Assembly: GCF_018446385.1 (NCBI RefSeq)
Contig: NC_055992.1
Span: 54,388,799-54,452,798, forward strand
Length of the DNA stretch: 64,000 nucleotides
Direction: 5' to 3'
Origin: Zingiber officinale
Lineage: Eukaryota > Streptophyta > Magnoliopsida > Zingiberales > Zingiberaceae
The position numbers were made by a program, and so were the translations under genes. Positions within the stretch are counted from its first letter, which is position 1, and each line of letters starts with the position of its first letter. The notes beneath the pieces were generated by a model. That model saw only the letters and a list, made by a program, of their open reading frames with translations, had not been told where the DNA came from and searched no databases. Shown here piece by piece: positions 44,088-56,909 of the stretch.

Positions 44088-44250
44088 GATTCTCTGGTCC
44101 GTAATTTGTGGATCAAGGGATGATTCATTATTATAGACCGTTGATTTGGATGGAATCTATCAATTTAAAGATAAGCTCTATTCAAATCAATGATCCTCCT
44201 ACAATGGATCATCGCTTGGTCCTAGTCCGTAAATTACGGACTAGAAGATC
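44088..44250. repeat. Inverted repeat / MITE-like hairpin in the UVSSA promoter
   Basis: The left arm 44088-44107 and right arm 44231-44250 match inverted at 17 of 20 positions (core ggtccgtaattt). The right arm also forms a near-perfect local palindrome at 44222-44244 (11-bp arms, ctagtccgtaa, around one base). No target duplication is evident, so either an old MITE or a regulatory hairpin is possible. Confidence 0.6.
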
Positions 44251-44336
44251 CGGCCCGGATTGTACCAGGCCTGTACCTGACAACCAGACTGAGTCGTAGG
44301 CCACGACCCGGACGGCGACTGAGTCCGGGCATAAAA

Positions 44337-46881
44337 ATGAAATTGACCCCCTCAAGGATGCGAGCGGAAGAGCAGAAGATGGGGGAAGAAACGGCGCCAG
44401 CGGTGCTGAGGCTTATCGAGAAGGCCACCAACTCGACGGCGCATGAGGTCGATCCTCGCCTCCTCAGAGCCATCAGTTTAACCATCCGCTATTCCGATGA
44501 CGAGGTCCGCGCCGCCGTCCAATTTCTCATGTTCCAGATGCGAAAATCCCACTCACAGGTCCTCAATCGATAAACCCTTCAATGGAATTAATTATGAGTT
44601 ATTTCAACTCGATTGTACGACAATTGACTCCCAAAACTCCAGTTTTGGCCTTTCTGTTCTAGGTCTTGGGCATAATTAGGGTTTTGATTGGCCTTTAGAT
44701 GGGTGGGATATTCTTTTCTTGACCTGCTGAAGATTTATCAGGCTAGCTGATTATTGAAACTTATGATTTTTACACAAATTAACTTCTGTTTCTTTTCTTT
44801 GAAGGACACGGAAGGGAAAGGCGTCCTACTGTGTTATTGAAGTAAACGAATTAGATTGATATTTCCTTTACGTTAAACAAACTTTCCTCTATAAGTAAGA
44901 GAATCTTGTAAAGAGTTCTTGAACTTGCCCTCTCTTGATTTCAGAAACAAAGCACGTATATTGATCTGCAACATATTTCAAACTAATTTAATTTGTCTTA
45001 TCTTTTCCTTCCAATTGTGAAATCCACAACTTTTCTATAAAAAGTTGTCTTACATTTTACATTGGATATAATCAATCCTGTCCTGTAATTATTGAATCAA
45101 GTGCTGGATTACAGGTGCGGTACCTGGCTGTTCTTATCATTGATGAACTCTTCATGCGTTCAAAGCTTTTTAGATCCCTTCTAGTGATTCACTTCGACCA
45201 GTTCTTGATCTTAAGTGTTGGTTTCAGGAGAAATATGGCTCTTCCTCCTCCTTTGTCCATTGCAACTAATTTGCGTAAAATGAGCATAGAGCTACTAGAA
45301 AAATGGAATGCATCCTTTGGAATTTACTACAGACAACTGAGATTAGGTTTTGATTATCTAAAGAACACTCTCAGATACCAATTCCCTAATCGGATAGCAA
45401 ATGCAGCTCATTTGCAACAAGAGAGAAGAGAAAGAGAAATAAGAACACAGCAGATTTTACTCAATAAGTTTGAGCATCTAAAGGAAAACTTCCCGTCTAT
45501 CAAGAGTGAGATCCAATCAACAATTGATGAAGCTGAAGAGTGTTTAGAAATTTTTAATGAAAAAGAAGAATTTTATCCACACAAGTTTATTGAGGAAGAA
45601 GAGTTGGAAGAATTTCAATCACTTGCACTAAGGAAAATTCGTTTAGAATCACTGAAGGAGGGTCAAAAGGTTCAAGAGAATAGTGATAACAAAGCCATCT
45701 TTGATGCACTAAGAGAGTTGTTCAAACTTCTAGTCTTGAAACATTTGACATCGATACGAGAGTGGATATCAGTACTTATCAGAGTGGAGCTCAGTGACAA
45801 CAGATTCAGGGAAACTGCATTGAAGGAATTGATTGACATCCAAAAGCATATCCATTCTGTTAGAAATAGATGTGTTCAATTAGGGTGTGTTCTCAATGAC
45901 CCTTCCAATGAGGAAGAGGAAGACTTTTGGGAAGAGGGTAAAATAGAAGATTGCACATTGGAGAAGTCGAGCAGGTACAAAAGCTTAGTTCAGAGTCCTG
46001 TGGATGCTCCAACTATGGGAAAAGACAAGAATGCAAAGCCATTAGGTGAAAATAACTTATTTGCTAGTTCTGGTTCATCATCTCCAAGGTCAAGACTTTT
46101 GGCTGAAGCACCAGTGTTGACTTGGGGTCCATTCTTGGATAATTGGGGCTCAAGAAGAGATGTTTTGGCAAACCAGAGGGGGCTTGAACTAGAGAGCCAT
46201 TGGGGTAGAGTGGATTTTGATGCCATTATTCCTGCTGAGAAGATTGCAGAGCTGAGCGTTTATCGTACTGTCTATGAAGAAGAGCAGGTAGAAATCCAAC
46301 CATGCCTTGCTCCTTTAAGAAAAGGTGGGCTTTGTCAAAGAAGGGACTTGAGAATGTGCCCGTTCCATGGACCTATTATTCCACGTGATTCTAATGGAAA
46401 TCCTTTAGGTGAAAGTCTATCTAATAAAGGGAAACCTGAAAAAAATTCTTCCATCACTACAAATGGAGAAAGTGATGGCATGTGTGTAGAAGAATCTCTC
46501 AAGCTGAGCAACGTATCAGTTGAGCAATTGGCAAAACAAGCAGTCAAGAATGCCAGGGAAAGAGAGAGAAATGACAAGCTGTTGAAGAGGGCAAAACATG
46601 CAAAAGTTCGTGAGCATAATGACATGGTCTTGAGAGAAGCAGCAATTGCTTCCACATCATACTCAGGAGCTTCTGGAGAATATAGAGAAGCCTTACAAGA
46701 AAACCAAAATGAACCAAAGAAAAAGAAACCCACATTGTCATCAATGTTGAAGAAGAAAGTTACACCTAAAGATAGAATAAATCAAAGGCTCTTGAATACC
46801 CGAGTAACCGATTCTGCAATTAGGCAGGTGATGCAGGGGGAAGATTTGAACTACAGACAAGCTTTCCCAAATCAGTGGTAG
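44337..46881 (+). CDS. UVSSA: UV-stimulated scaffold protein A homologue, two coding exons
   Basis: Exon 1 is 44337-44558 and exon 2 is 45115-46881, with a 556-bp GT-AG intron. The product is up to 662 aa, similar to plant UVSSA. The N-terminal VHS-like region (about 20-165) contains LIEKATNSTAHEVDPRLL and IIDELFMRSKLFR. An Arg/Glu-rich helical middle follows, then the conserved C-terminal domain (DUF2043): TWGPFLDNWGSRRDV and a zinc motif with Cys471, Cys481, Cys489 and His492 (CPFHG). From family knowledge, UVSSA binds stalled RNA polymerase II with CSA/CSB and recruits TFIIH in transcription-coupled nucleotide excision repair. In-frame ATGs at 44337, 44358 and 44379 compete. The cataaaaat at 44329 could be a TATA box, which would favour a later ATG. 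The frame is intact. Confidence 0.92.
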
Positions 46882-49144
46882 CTAGCTTGTGCGATAGACT
46901 AATAGAATCCTTCCTCGTTTGTCTTTATGGTCCTCAGCAAGCACATTTCTGCAAGTATAAAGAGTATCTAAAGAGGTGGACAGTCTTCTTTCATCCTGTA
47001 GCTCGACTTATTTTTGTTTTTTTCATTCTTTCACCCTTCTACATTTCTGTTGGCTGAATATATGTTTCTCAATGGTTTGTCGATTTCATGACCATGCTTT
47101 TTGGTATATACCAATCTCAGATAGGATATTTATGTATGATGGTTATATTATGTCTGAAATTGGTTCCTGTTAGATTCCCATTTATGTGATTGTCACAGAA
47201 AACTGGGTCTTCATCTTTTTGCTTTGGCTTTATGTGTTTTTCATAATGTTATAAAGATTGCACCACGAATAAAAGTAAGATTTCTGGAATTATACTTATT
47301 GAAATCTTGTTCTTAAGAATGTGCGTTCTATTTTGCTATCCACTGCAATTATTTTCTCTGTGACAGATACATATACTGATTGATGAAAAAATTGTGAAGA
47401 CTATTAGAATTGCGTTCTTGCAGTACTAAAGACATCTCCATTAGGGTGTTTATTATGCTCTGTACATTTTGTCTATCAATATGAATGCATTCTTTTTTAG
47501 AGATTGTCCGTGGCCAATGCAAATTGCAACCCCGCTATAATAAATTTCATAGTAGAAGCTAAGGGAGAAAATTGCTCTGGTTAAGTCGGAGTAAGCAAAG
47601 AGGTAAGCTGGCATGGACATGCAATTCTGGATCCAACACACTCATCAGTTTAGGTAGACCGAAGGAAACGCATAGGTAAACTTAAGATGAGAGAACATGG
47701 CATCAAAACCTTCTACCACGGATAGGTCAACTTAAGAGATAAATAAGATGACCTATAATTGACTAGGTCGACACAAAATGTTTGAATTGACATAATGTTC
47801 TGTTACCCATTTAGACATACATGGGCTCAATAAAGTTTGTGTCAAGCTTTATTAATTGTCCCTCTACAAGGATTTGGGTTCACCTAGAAATAGTTCAGGC
47901 AGTTTTTCAAAGAGGTCTTTGACAATTGAAACCAACAGTTTACATGAAACATCAAGCAGCATACTTTAATCAACAAATTAAAATTAGATACCGTAACTAT
48001 CTATACTATGTCACTACGTTTTACTAACTAACTACATGAAACATATAATTGTAAAGTGCTAAACACTAGTAGGACCGGCATGTTCCTCCTGTTTGCCACA
48101 ATAACTCCTTTATCTAAACAATCTAGGGTGTCACGCCTTCTCCCGTTAGAGAATCAAAGGCAAAGTTAAGCTTTAGTTCAAAGTTATAAGCAAAAAATTG
48201 TTGATTCCTCTCTAATGAAGAGCAATTATTATGATATTTTAATGTTGGATCAATGCAGTTAAATTTATTAATGTGATTTTATGCGTTTGATCAATGCAGA
48301 TAAGTCTGACCATGAGTGTCCAAGTAAGATGATTTTTCGATCTCATCATACTCGTGAGGTTGTATTGTCTCTTCAAATGCACTAAATGTAAGTGAAGACA
48401 CGTGGGTTATAGGCATTTCTAGCACAAGATCATGCAACCCATCTACTCGTTTGTAATGTCGTATCTGATTTCTTAGGTAAAGATTAGGATATCTAGAGCT
48501 TATTTATTTTTCAAACCCTTTGTTACTTTGTCCTACCATTGGATCTGATCTCATCTTAAAGCAATGAGGATGGACTATCGATGATGTAGCGTTCAGATGG
48601 ACTGGCTCCAAAAAACTTTAAAAAAGAGAAAAATCGTCAGTAAGTAGGCCAGAGTGGTACTTGACACAGTTACTCTGACGGTCAAGCCAAAAACGGGTGG
48701 TGACGCAAAGTAAATAATAGTAAATAGAAAAAGAAGATGCATAAATATACAAATGTATGCGTACTTTTTCCAATGAAGAAGGACTCACTTTTATAATGTC
48801 CCTCACAATTTCCTCCTTGATGAAACATTATCCTGCAATCAGTCAACCTGATGCATCATCATGCTTATGCTACATCCATCAATCACATTGGCATGTAAGT
48901 AGTGTAAGTATTCGTACATAGGTATGATCCTCTAACAAACTTATGCATTGTAGTAATGGCCATAATTGGGCTCTTGGGCCATGAGGCCTCTTGGCTACTA
49001 GCTAGGTGGGCTTCTCACATAGCCCGACCTAAATGGGTCGTAGCAATAATCTCAAAGGAACCAGAGTTGTGGCAGCCCATCAAACCATCATTGAATCTTC
49101 TAAGACCCCTCTGACCGGGCCGACCAACCGGAGGAGTGGGATAG
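46882..49144. other. UVSSA 3' UTR and intergenic sequence
   Basis: The UVSSA stop is at 46879-46881, and the first 300 bp or so is probably 3' UTR. The rest is AT-rich and without genes. From about 48940 the base composition rises toward GC-richer sequence that belongs with the 87-bp array and may be an old LTR. Confidence 0.5.
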
Positions 49145-49583
49145 AGAAATAAGAAAATCAGGTCAAAGCCAGGGATGGGGCCCACAGGGAATCTGTTCGA
49201 CCAGAAAGGTCGATCCCTAGTGAGGGAGTTGAGTCCCTAATGAATCTGGTTCATGTCAGCAATAGAGTCCATAAAGAACCTATTTGATTAACAACGCCAA
49301 TCAGGAATGAGGAAATTGGGTCCTTAGTAAGTCTGGTCCAAGCTGGGAATGGGGTCCACATGGAACCTATCTGATCAGTAGGGCTTATTAGGGATGAGGG
49401 AACTGGGTCCCTAATAAGTTCGGTCCGAGCCGGGAGTTGGGTCCACATGGAACATGTCTGATCGGCAGAGTTAATCTGGAATAAGGGAGGTAGGTCCCTA
49501 GTAAGTCCGGTCCAAGCTGGAGTGGGGGTCCACATGGAACCTATCTGATCGGCAGAGTCGATTGGGAATATAGGCCCTATAGG
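49145..49583. repeat. Tandem array, period 87 bp, about 5 copies
   Basis: The phrase gtccctaataagt recurs with exact 87-bp steps (49231, 49318, 49405 and 49492). Each unit also contains 'gggtccacatggaacctatctgatc'-like sequence. The array ends abruptly at the target site of the Athila-like element, and the right flank (63679 on) does not continue it. Confidence 0.88.
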
Positions 49584-50694
49584 TGTTACACAACCGCAAG
49601 TGCACGGTTTTATCATCAATAATAAAAAGATATCGATCCCACAGGGACTGATTATAAGCATAAGAGATGTCTCACGTAGAAGTAGCTAAACAATCAACAA
49701 GGCAAGGAATGAACTAAGTAGCAACCAGAAATGAAACTAAGAAAGTAAATGAAGTATATGGTTTGGTGAGTGTTCTAGGAATTCGATTTCATTGTGATAT
49801 TCATTGATGTAGCATGATTCTCCAATTTATATCCTCAATTGACATGCATTTGTAGGAAGTTGTCGATTTTCTCTTGCAAAAGAAAACTGGCAATGGACTT
49901 TGATCTATACTTCTAGTGGTTAAATGGTTATGATCCCTATGAAATCCGTTAGCGGAGCAGCCTGTCACCAACGCCCCTCGGTCATACGACATAGAAACAC
50001 AACACCACTCAATTCACATAAAAGTGCAGGAACTAAATGTAATCAACTATCCCACCTCCTTGTAGAGACTAGCTTCATCTCTCAAGGTGATCTCCTAGAC
50101 GTCCGTTAGCGGGGCAGCCTGTCACAAACGCCCCTCGGTCATACGATCTAGGGTATCCCTCTACGGGATCCAAAAGCCTCACAAACATTCAATCAAATAT
50201 GGTAATAAGATCTAAATACAAACATCCACATAAGATCAAATAGATACAAAACACATTAACATAATCTAAATAGGAAATTAGCATATCCATTTGATTCGTA
50301 CATCAAATCACATCACAATTACTCCCTTAATCTTAGAACAATAAATTTACTCCATAACACAAAGATAGAGATCCAAAGATAAAGAGATTACAAACATTCC
50401 AATCCCCAACGAGAACAGAGAATAGAAATGCTTATCTAGAGATGATGAGTGATCTTCGGAACCAATCCTTATCTTCTGAAGTCGATGCGGAGGGGAAGAT
50501 GGCTTAGGATTGATAGAACAAAGCTGGAGAGGATGAAGAATAGCCCCAAGTTGATTCTTTCCAAAAGGGAGAGCCTCCTCCCTTTGAAAGGTGAAGAAAC
50601 CTCCTTATATAGAGCAGGGCACAGGCACCACACGACCCGTGCCATGGCCGTGTGGCTCTCACATGACCTCACAAGTCCTGCTCTCGGCCAAAGT

Positions 50695-53458
50695 TGTAAC
50701 GACCCAATTTTCCCTATTTTTAGTTCTAAATGTCCTTAAAAATATTTGAAATGCTTTTAAAATATTCTAGAGATTTTTAGGAATTTTTAGAATATTTTTA
50801 TGGAATTTTCTGAGGTCGTTTGGTATTTTTACTAAACGAGAGAAATTTGGACAAAAATAATGTCCAAGCCGAGATTCGAGCCGTGGACCTCGGACTTGAA
50901 CCGAGTCTTAACCGAACTCAGCCAACCAGCTGGTCTGCGAGTATTTTGTTAATCAAGAAGGGAATAAAATGTATATAAGGTAGAAGTTAGTAACAGAGAA
51001 TAAGAGGAAAAAGGGGTGCAGCGAGGATCGAACCTGCGATCTGTGGCTTCGAGCAAAACCCGCCTGACCAGCTGTGCCCGCGGGCTGTGTTAACCTAAGA
51101 GGGAGAGAAAAATATTTAAGTTATAGTTGGAACCGAGAATAACTTAAGGGATAAGTTTATATTTCTTTTCCCGTGACCTAACTTCTCGATCCCTCTCTTC
51201 TCCTCACACGCGACGCCGCGCGACTCTTCTGCTCGGGCGAAACAGAGCCGTGTTAGGGATTTGTCTCCAGCGCCGGCCAGAGTTTTCGAGAGGTTTTCTT
51301 CACCTCCTTGAGGTCGGCTCGTCGAGGGGAGCACGCGGGCACAGAAGGATCGCCAGATTTGAAGCTTCACCCGAACCCTAGATTTCTCCTTTTCGGTTGT
51401 AAGTCCAAGAACAGCGATGTGAGTAGCTTCTCACCTGCAGTAGGAGTAGTTTCGGACATTTGTTCTTCTTGAATTCGAAGCATGTTGTAGGATTGTTGAT
51501 TTTTGATGTTGCTACCGTGAGTTTATAAAGAAAATGGAAAGGGATTTGAATGGATTTAGCATGTTGTTTAGACCTTTGCTTAGATCTACTTCTTTTATTG
51601 CTCTTCCTGGTATTATTATGTCCCCACGGAATGGAGTTTTGGAATTTATTCTTAGCTTGGGCCTGAGACATGTGATTTTGATTGTCATGTTCAAGGAAGT
51701 ATAGATGTATTCGGGTTTAATGAGGGCATGAAATTGTAAACGTTGTATCTCTTTAAGCGTGAGCCTTTGATGTGCACTTCTGTATATCAAGTAGCTGGTG
51801 AGGTTGAATCCATATTGACATTTGCCTTGTTTTGACAGATTAATGCTTTCTGTAATCATATTGGTTTAGTTAAGAATTTTATTATTGAAAGTTATAACAT
51901 GTAGGGTAAGCTCTAGGGAAAATGACATTGTTATTATACCCTCTAAGGCCACATCAACAGCAACTGATCTATCTGATGATATGTGTTCATTTGCTTTTAA
52001 AAGCTCTTTAAAGTGAAACATACAGTTAATTTTCCTTACTTGAACAAGCATGAACGGCCTTCATTTTTAGCACCTTTGTGTAGAAAATTTAGTTTATATA
52101 GATATACATGAGCAGATCTTTTAGCTTTCATTTGCTAGTAATTAAGCATGATTAGTTTAACATGAACAGTTATTAAGTTTATCTTGTAGTTGATTGGTTT
52201 TGCTTTATTTTATATAGCATGCTCAGTTAGTTGCAATTCTCTACTTGTTAGATCAACTTACAGTGTTCTAGTAAGCTCTAATAAAGGATTATGAGAAGCA
52301 TGAGTAAAGAAAAGAAAGAAAAAGGTCAAGACCTTAAGTAGATTCCCAAAGTCAAGACTTTAGGAATTTTGGCACACAAGGTCTTGTTTAAATGTCAAGA
52401 CATTTAAAAAAAGAAGTAATAAAAGATAATAAGTATTTTACTTTAAAGAGGCTAGTACTCGACTTTCAAGGTTGTTGTTAAACAAATCCAGGTGACCAAT
52501 TCCAAGGTCTTGGCCCTGGTAAGACCAAGGTCTTTACCCTCATAGGACTTGTGACTAGCTACCACAGTCCCTATTAGGGAGCACGCATTGGTACTAAGCC
52601 TGGACCCAAGAAAGAAGTTTATTATTATTTTGAAATATAAAAGTATTAAAGTATAAGTATTAAACAAGTGAGACAAGCTTCACATATGTTTAGAATCAGT
52701 AAGTTTAGTTCTTATTTCTAGCATGCAGTATTTCAGTTAGTATGATTCCTTTATTGGTTTATGAGCATAATTAGCTATACATGTTTAGTATTTCAGTTAG
52801 TATGATTCCTTTATTGGTTTATGAGCATGATTAGCTATACATGTTTAGTATTTCAGTTAGTATGATTCCTTTGCTATGTATGAGCATGAGTAGCTTTACA
52901 TGTTAGCATTCAGTTTTAGCATGTTTTTATTTATATACATGCATATCGAGTTTTTGTGAGTTAGATAGCGCTCACTAAGCTTTATGCTTATAGTTTGCAT
53001 TTCCTCCTACTGCAGATAAAGGAAAAGCCAAAACGATATGAAGGAGGCGACAAGGGGAGGCTTGATGGGCGTGTGATGTTTGGACTATGGAGTGATCTAA
53101 GAAGTTGTCAAGAATTTATTAAGAGTATTTTGTTTTAATTGTTTTAAGTATTTAGAACTTGTACATGTTACTTTTTGGATTGTTTTGTCGTGTTTTGTTA
53201 GAGTTGGTTTCCTTTGGTATTTTGCTTCTTTTTGTTATATATAAACTACGTGGTTGTTTGAAATAAGTTTCAGCCGCCTGTGGCTGTGTATATAGTGTTT
53301 GTATATCAGTTTAAGGTCACCGGTACAAGGGAGACTCTGCCGAAATTTTTCGGTAGGGTTTTCATATGGTTTTTAATCATACCGGTTAAGTAGAGTTAGT
53401 AGTTAAGTAGCATCCACCTTTAGAGTAGTAGTAGTAGTGTAGAAGGTGGGTCGTTACA
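50695..53458. mobile_element. Solo LTR, 2.76 kb, Tekay/Del-like gypsy, TSD AAAGT
   Basis: The ends are TGTAACGACCCA and its exact inverted complement, 12 bp. A perfect AAAGT duplication lies at 50690-50694 and 53459-53463. Removing the insert makes the surrounding LTR contiguous with its partner (ctctcggccaaagt|gaca). Size and termini suit a chromovirus Tekay/Del LTR. No interior remains, so it was left by LTR-LTR recombination. Confidence 0.9.
52728..52906. repeat. 60-bp tandem repeat in the Tekay-like LTR, about 3 copies
   Basis: Units start at 52728, 52788 and 52848 (gtatttcagttagtatgatt...). The first two differ at one position, and the third has diverged in its second half. Confidence 0.92.
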
Positions 53459-54030
53459 AAAGTGACACGACTGTGTAGATCTACATGGCCGTGTGCTGCT
53501 ACAACTCTGGATGATTTACACGGTCGTGTGGATCACACGGCCAGGCCATTCTTGGCTTATGGAAACTTTGTACGGCTGTGCGGCACACACGGCCTGAGCT
53601 TTCTTGTACTGCGGAGTCACTGCACGGTCATATAGATCTACACGGCCGTGTGCTGGAAAAGATGTTGGGATGGCACGATTATGTGGATCCACACGACCAT
53701 GCCATCCTCCTCCTCTGATGAAGCTACACGGCCTGTCTATACCACATGGCCTAGGTCATTTTCCTCCTTGCTCCTTTGGCATGGCCGTGTGACTCACACG
53801 ACCAATGTTGTCCTCCTTCCTTTGTTGACAAGCTTGACCACGGGAATCGTTTCCTCTCTGTATACGACTCTTGTAAGCAGAAAATACACAAGAGCAGATC
53901 TTCGAACAAAGAAGAGTAATTATGTTGAAAGTAAGACTAAGAGTATGAAGGTGCATAGACAAAGCATGCGTAAAATATATGAATGTGCGTCAAAATATGT
54001 TAAATAAGTGTTTGTAATCTACGCATATCA

Positions 54031-54043
54031 CACCCCCAGACTT
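54031..54043 (-). other. Polypurine tract of the Athila-like element
   Basis: On the - strand it reads aagtctgggggtg directly before the LTR start TGATATGCG. It matches the G-rich tract usual in Athila elements. Confidence 0.8.
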
Positions 54044-55093
54044 AAACCTTTGCTTGTCCTCAAGCAAAATGTTACAATCTAAACTTATGTGTTCTATAAT
54101 GCATCATAATCCCTAGTGCACTTTCCTAATTCTATCAACAAGGTTCATTGATAAGAATAATTGTGGAAATAACTCAAGTATGGCCTAAGCATAAGTTTCT
54201 TGTGCACAGTGCAATAAGTGCCCAAACTCTTCAAGTTTCAATCTTTGTCCTAGTCAAGTCGTCATCCAATCAAATTCCTAATGTTCCCGGTGATAGACAC
54301 TTACCTGCCATACACTTGGTTCATATTTCTCAATCAACCCAAGGTCTCAAAGGCGTGCTCGATATCAAGAGAAACATAGTAGTCATTTCCCCAGTAACCA
54401 AACTCGGTCTCAAAGGGGTAACTTGTTCCACTCACGACAACCGTTTTTTATATCCCTTATTCATCATTTTTTTTATTTAGTGATTGTAAGATGTAACACT
54501 TGAACACAAATGCATATAAGTGCAAATGTTAGGATATTTTGATTTTTCCAAATGAACTTACATGACTCGAGCATCATCCAGTAACCAAGATGTAGTTTGA
54601 GAAATCACCATGGGAACTAAGTACTAAACAAATAAGATGAATCATGACTATTCCAATGATATCAACTATTCAAGCTTAAGTAAGTAATAATAGAATCCTT
54701 AAGGTTAAGCCGAAACTCGAATTTGTTTCCATACAATACTTAGCACATATCATGCTACTTAAGATAGAGAAAAGAGGTATACTAAACATACTAGTATTAT
54801 ATCCAAAACATCATGAATCAAGATATAAACGTGCAAACAATTTTACTTGTAAACAAGTCAGCAGAAGTGAGGAATGATATTCTCAATATGTCATATGTTT
54901 CAAAAGACAATCACGTGACAGTCAAAACCAAATCTAACAAACAAAGCAAGGAAAAAATGCAAGACATAAGCAAAAACTGAATACAAGCAAAGCAAAACAA
55001 AATGCAAAACAACTGAAAATATAAAAGAAAAATTGAAAATGTAAAAAAATGTAGAAATGTAAAAAAAAATGCAGAAATTTCAGGTTGCAAACA
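54044..55093 (-). other. Athila-like element, 3' noncoding interior
   Basis: About 1 kb without convincing coding in any frame. A purine-rich A/C/G tract lies near 54920-55080. It separates the orphan ORF from the 3' LTR. Confidence 0.65.
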
Positions 55094-56904
55094 TGTTAGT
55101 GAGAGCCCTAGAGCCAATCATGTGATGATTGTTGTATGGACTTGATGTATCATATTCCTATATATTTATAAAGGCATTTCATTATGGTTATTATACTTAC
55201 TTGTATTGGTGTCAAATAACTAAGTATAATAACGTCCTTGAGTAGAAGGTTCTTATCTATATCAATCGATTGGTTGAATTGATAGTGAGATAATATAGAG
55301 AACACTACTCTTAATCATTCCTAGTCAAGTATTAACATTCAAGGGCAATGTTAATGCGATGAGACTAGCATGTAGGTCAACTCAATGACTTGATCTCACA
55401 AGTCATGGATATGAGATATTAAGTTGACACATGGGTATGCATTGGAGAATGTAAACTGAATGACCCGCCATGAGAAAGTATCATGAATCGTTATATGAGT
55501 GTCATATACTTTCTCATGTGACTATTAGTATGACTATCAATCCTTGGACCTGAAGTCACCATGGTTCCCTACATAAGGAGATGTATACTTTGGCTTCGTC
55601 AAACGTCACCCGTAAATGGGTGGACTATAAAGGCGACTACTGGGTATGTAATAAATTATGCGGAGGGATGTGAGTGATGTAGATGAGATTTATCCCTCCT
55701 ATATAACGGTAGTGACATCCCTCCTATATAACGGGAGACCACTAAGTGCATGGTCATGCCCAAATGAGTCAATATGAGATATTGAGCTCATTTGATTAGA
55801 GTGAGTCTACTTGGAATTCAAGACATAAATTGATTAGAGGATGACACGGTCTATGCCTCAGTTGATCAATTTAGATGTCAAGGATAGAAGGACATTATCA
55901 TATATTGTAAGAGTCATAATTAGTAGTCACAAAGGTGATGTTGGATCTCAACATTCTTGTAACTTGGGTAGTACTGCTGTGTTGCTAGATACCACTCATT
56001 ACTTATGTTTCTAAATGAGTTTAGGAGCATTGCCAACGTTACAAGAACCTATAGGGTCACACACAAAGGGTAATTAGATGGAGATTAGGTTCATATGATG
56101 GACCAAGAGGATTAGGTTCATGTGATGAACCAAATTGGATTAAGAGTAATCCAAATTAGACTAATTGAGTTGGACTCAATTTGATTCATGTGTAGAATGA
56201 GTCTAATTTAGATTATAATTCATTGAGTCAATTTAAACCAATGAATAGAGATTCATTAAATTAAATTGACTTGAATCAATGGTTAGATTTGATCAACCAT
56301 GGGAGATAAAAAGGTCAAGTTTGACTTGACTTGAGAGGGAAGATGAAGAGTCAAGTTTGACTTGACCAAATTCCACCTCATTTTTGACTTGGCATGGGCC
56401 AGCCAATGATGGTGTTCCACATCATCATGGCTACATCATTGTGTGCCACCTCATGAGGAAGACCAAGAGCCATGACTCTTGGTATTACATGGAGGTATAT
56501 AACACACAATGAAGTGGTCGGCCACTTTATGGTGAATTGAAGCAAGGTGTGTGCTCATTCAATTCTTCTTCTTCCTCCTCTCTTCTTCCTTCTCCCTCTC
56601 CTCCATTGCCAAGCCATTCAAGGGTGCTAGCACACTCTAAGTGGTTTTTCTCCACCTTTTGTCCGTGTGGATACGTATAGAAGAGTGTACACTTGACACT
56701 CTACAGAATCCGACAACCGTTTGGACGAGCGGGATAAGCGAAGGGCATCGCGACAAGGGTAACACTCTTATCATGTAGATCTAAGGTAGATCTAGGATAA
56801 ACAAACATGTACATGAATTTTATTTATCTTCGCACGGATCCGTGGCAAGACTTCGAGGTTTCCGCAACGCAAAAAGTGATTTTTGCTGCTCGAAAGTCCC
56901 AACA
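55094..56904 (+). mobile_element. Solo LTR of copia family F2, TSD AAACA
   Basis: It runs TGTTAGTGAGAGCC...AAGTCCCAACA, 1811 bp, with a perfect AAACA duplication at 55089-55093 and 56905-56909. The end ('ttccgcaacgcaaaaagtgatttttgc') is typical of copia LTRs of the Angela/Tork type. The U3 has two gtcaag-n5-cttgac dyads (about 56311-56368), then a TATA-like ggtatataacac (about 56492-56503). Relatives are at 17822-19645 and 32448-33015. Confidence 0.9.
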
Positions 56905-56909
56905 AAACA

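Larger units (their letters stand above)
49584..54030 (-). repeat. 3' LTR of the Athila-like element, split by a solo LTR
   Basis: On the - strand it starts TGATATGCGTAG at 54030 and ends ...TTGTGTAACA at 49584. Removing 50695-53458 and one TSD leaves about 1678 bp, against 1657 bp for the other LTR. Shared phrases include gtctcacgtagaa, gaattcg-tttcattgtgatattc and the GGCC dyads. Confidence 0.9.

Noticed and set aside
46335..46733. 132-codon - strand frame within UVSSA
   Set aside because: It is antisense to the conserved DUF2043 zinc region, which is clearly coding on the + strand.
2935..46881. Functional linkage of SPA and UVSSA as light/UV neighbours
   Set aside because: They are separated by about 28 kb of retroelements, and I know of no conserved pairing. 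Chance adjacency is the simpler reading.
50695..53458. DNA transposon because of its 12-bp terminal inverted repeats
   Set aside because: TG...CA ends, 5-bp TSD, length and LTR-like content fit a solo LTR better.
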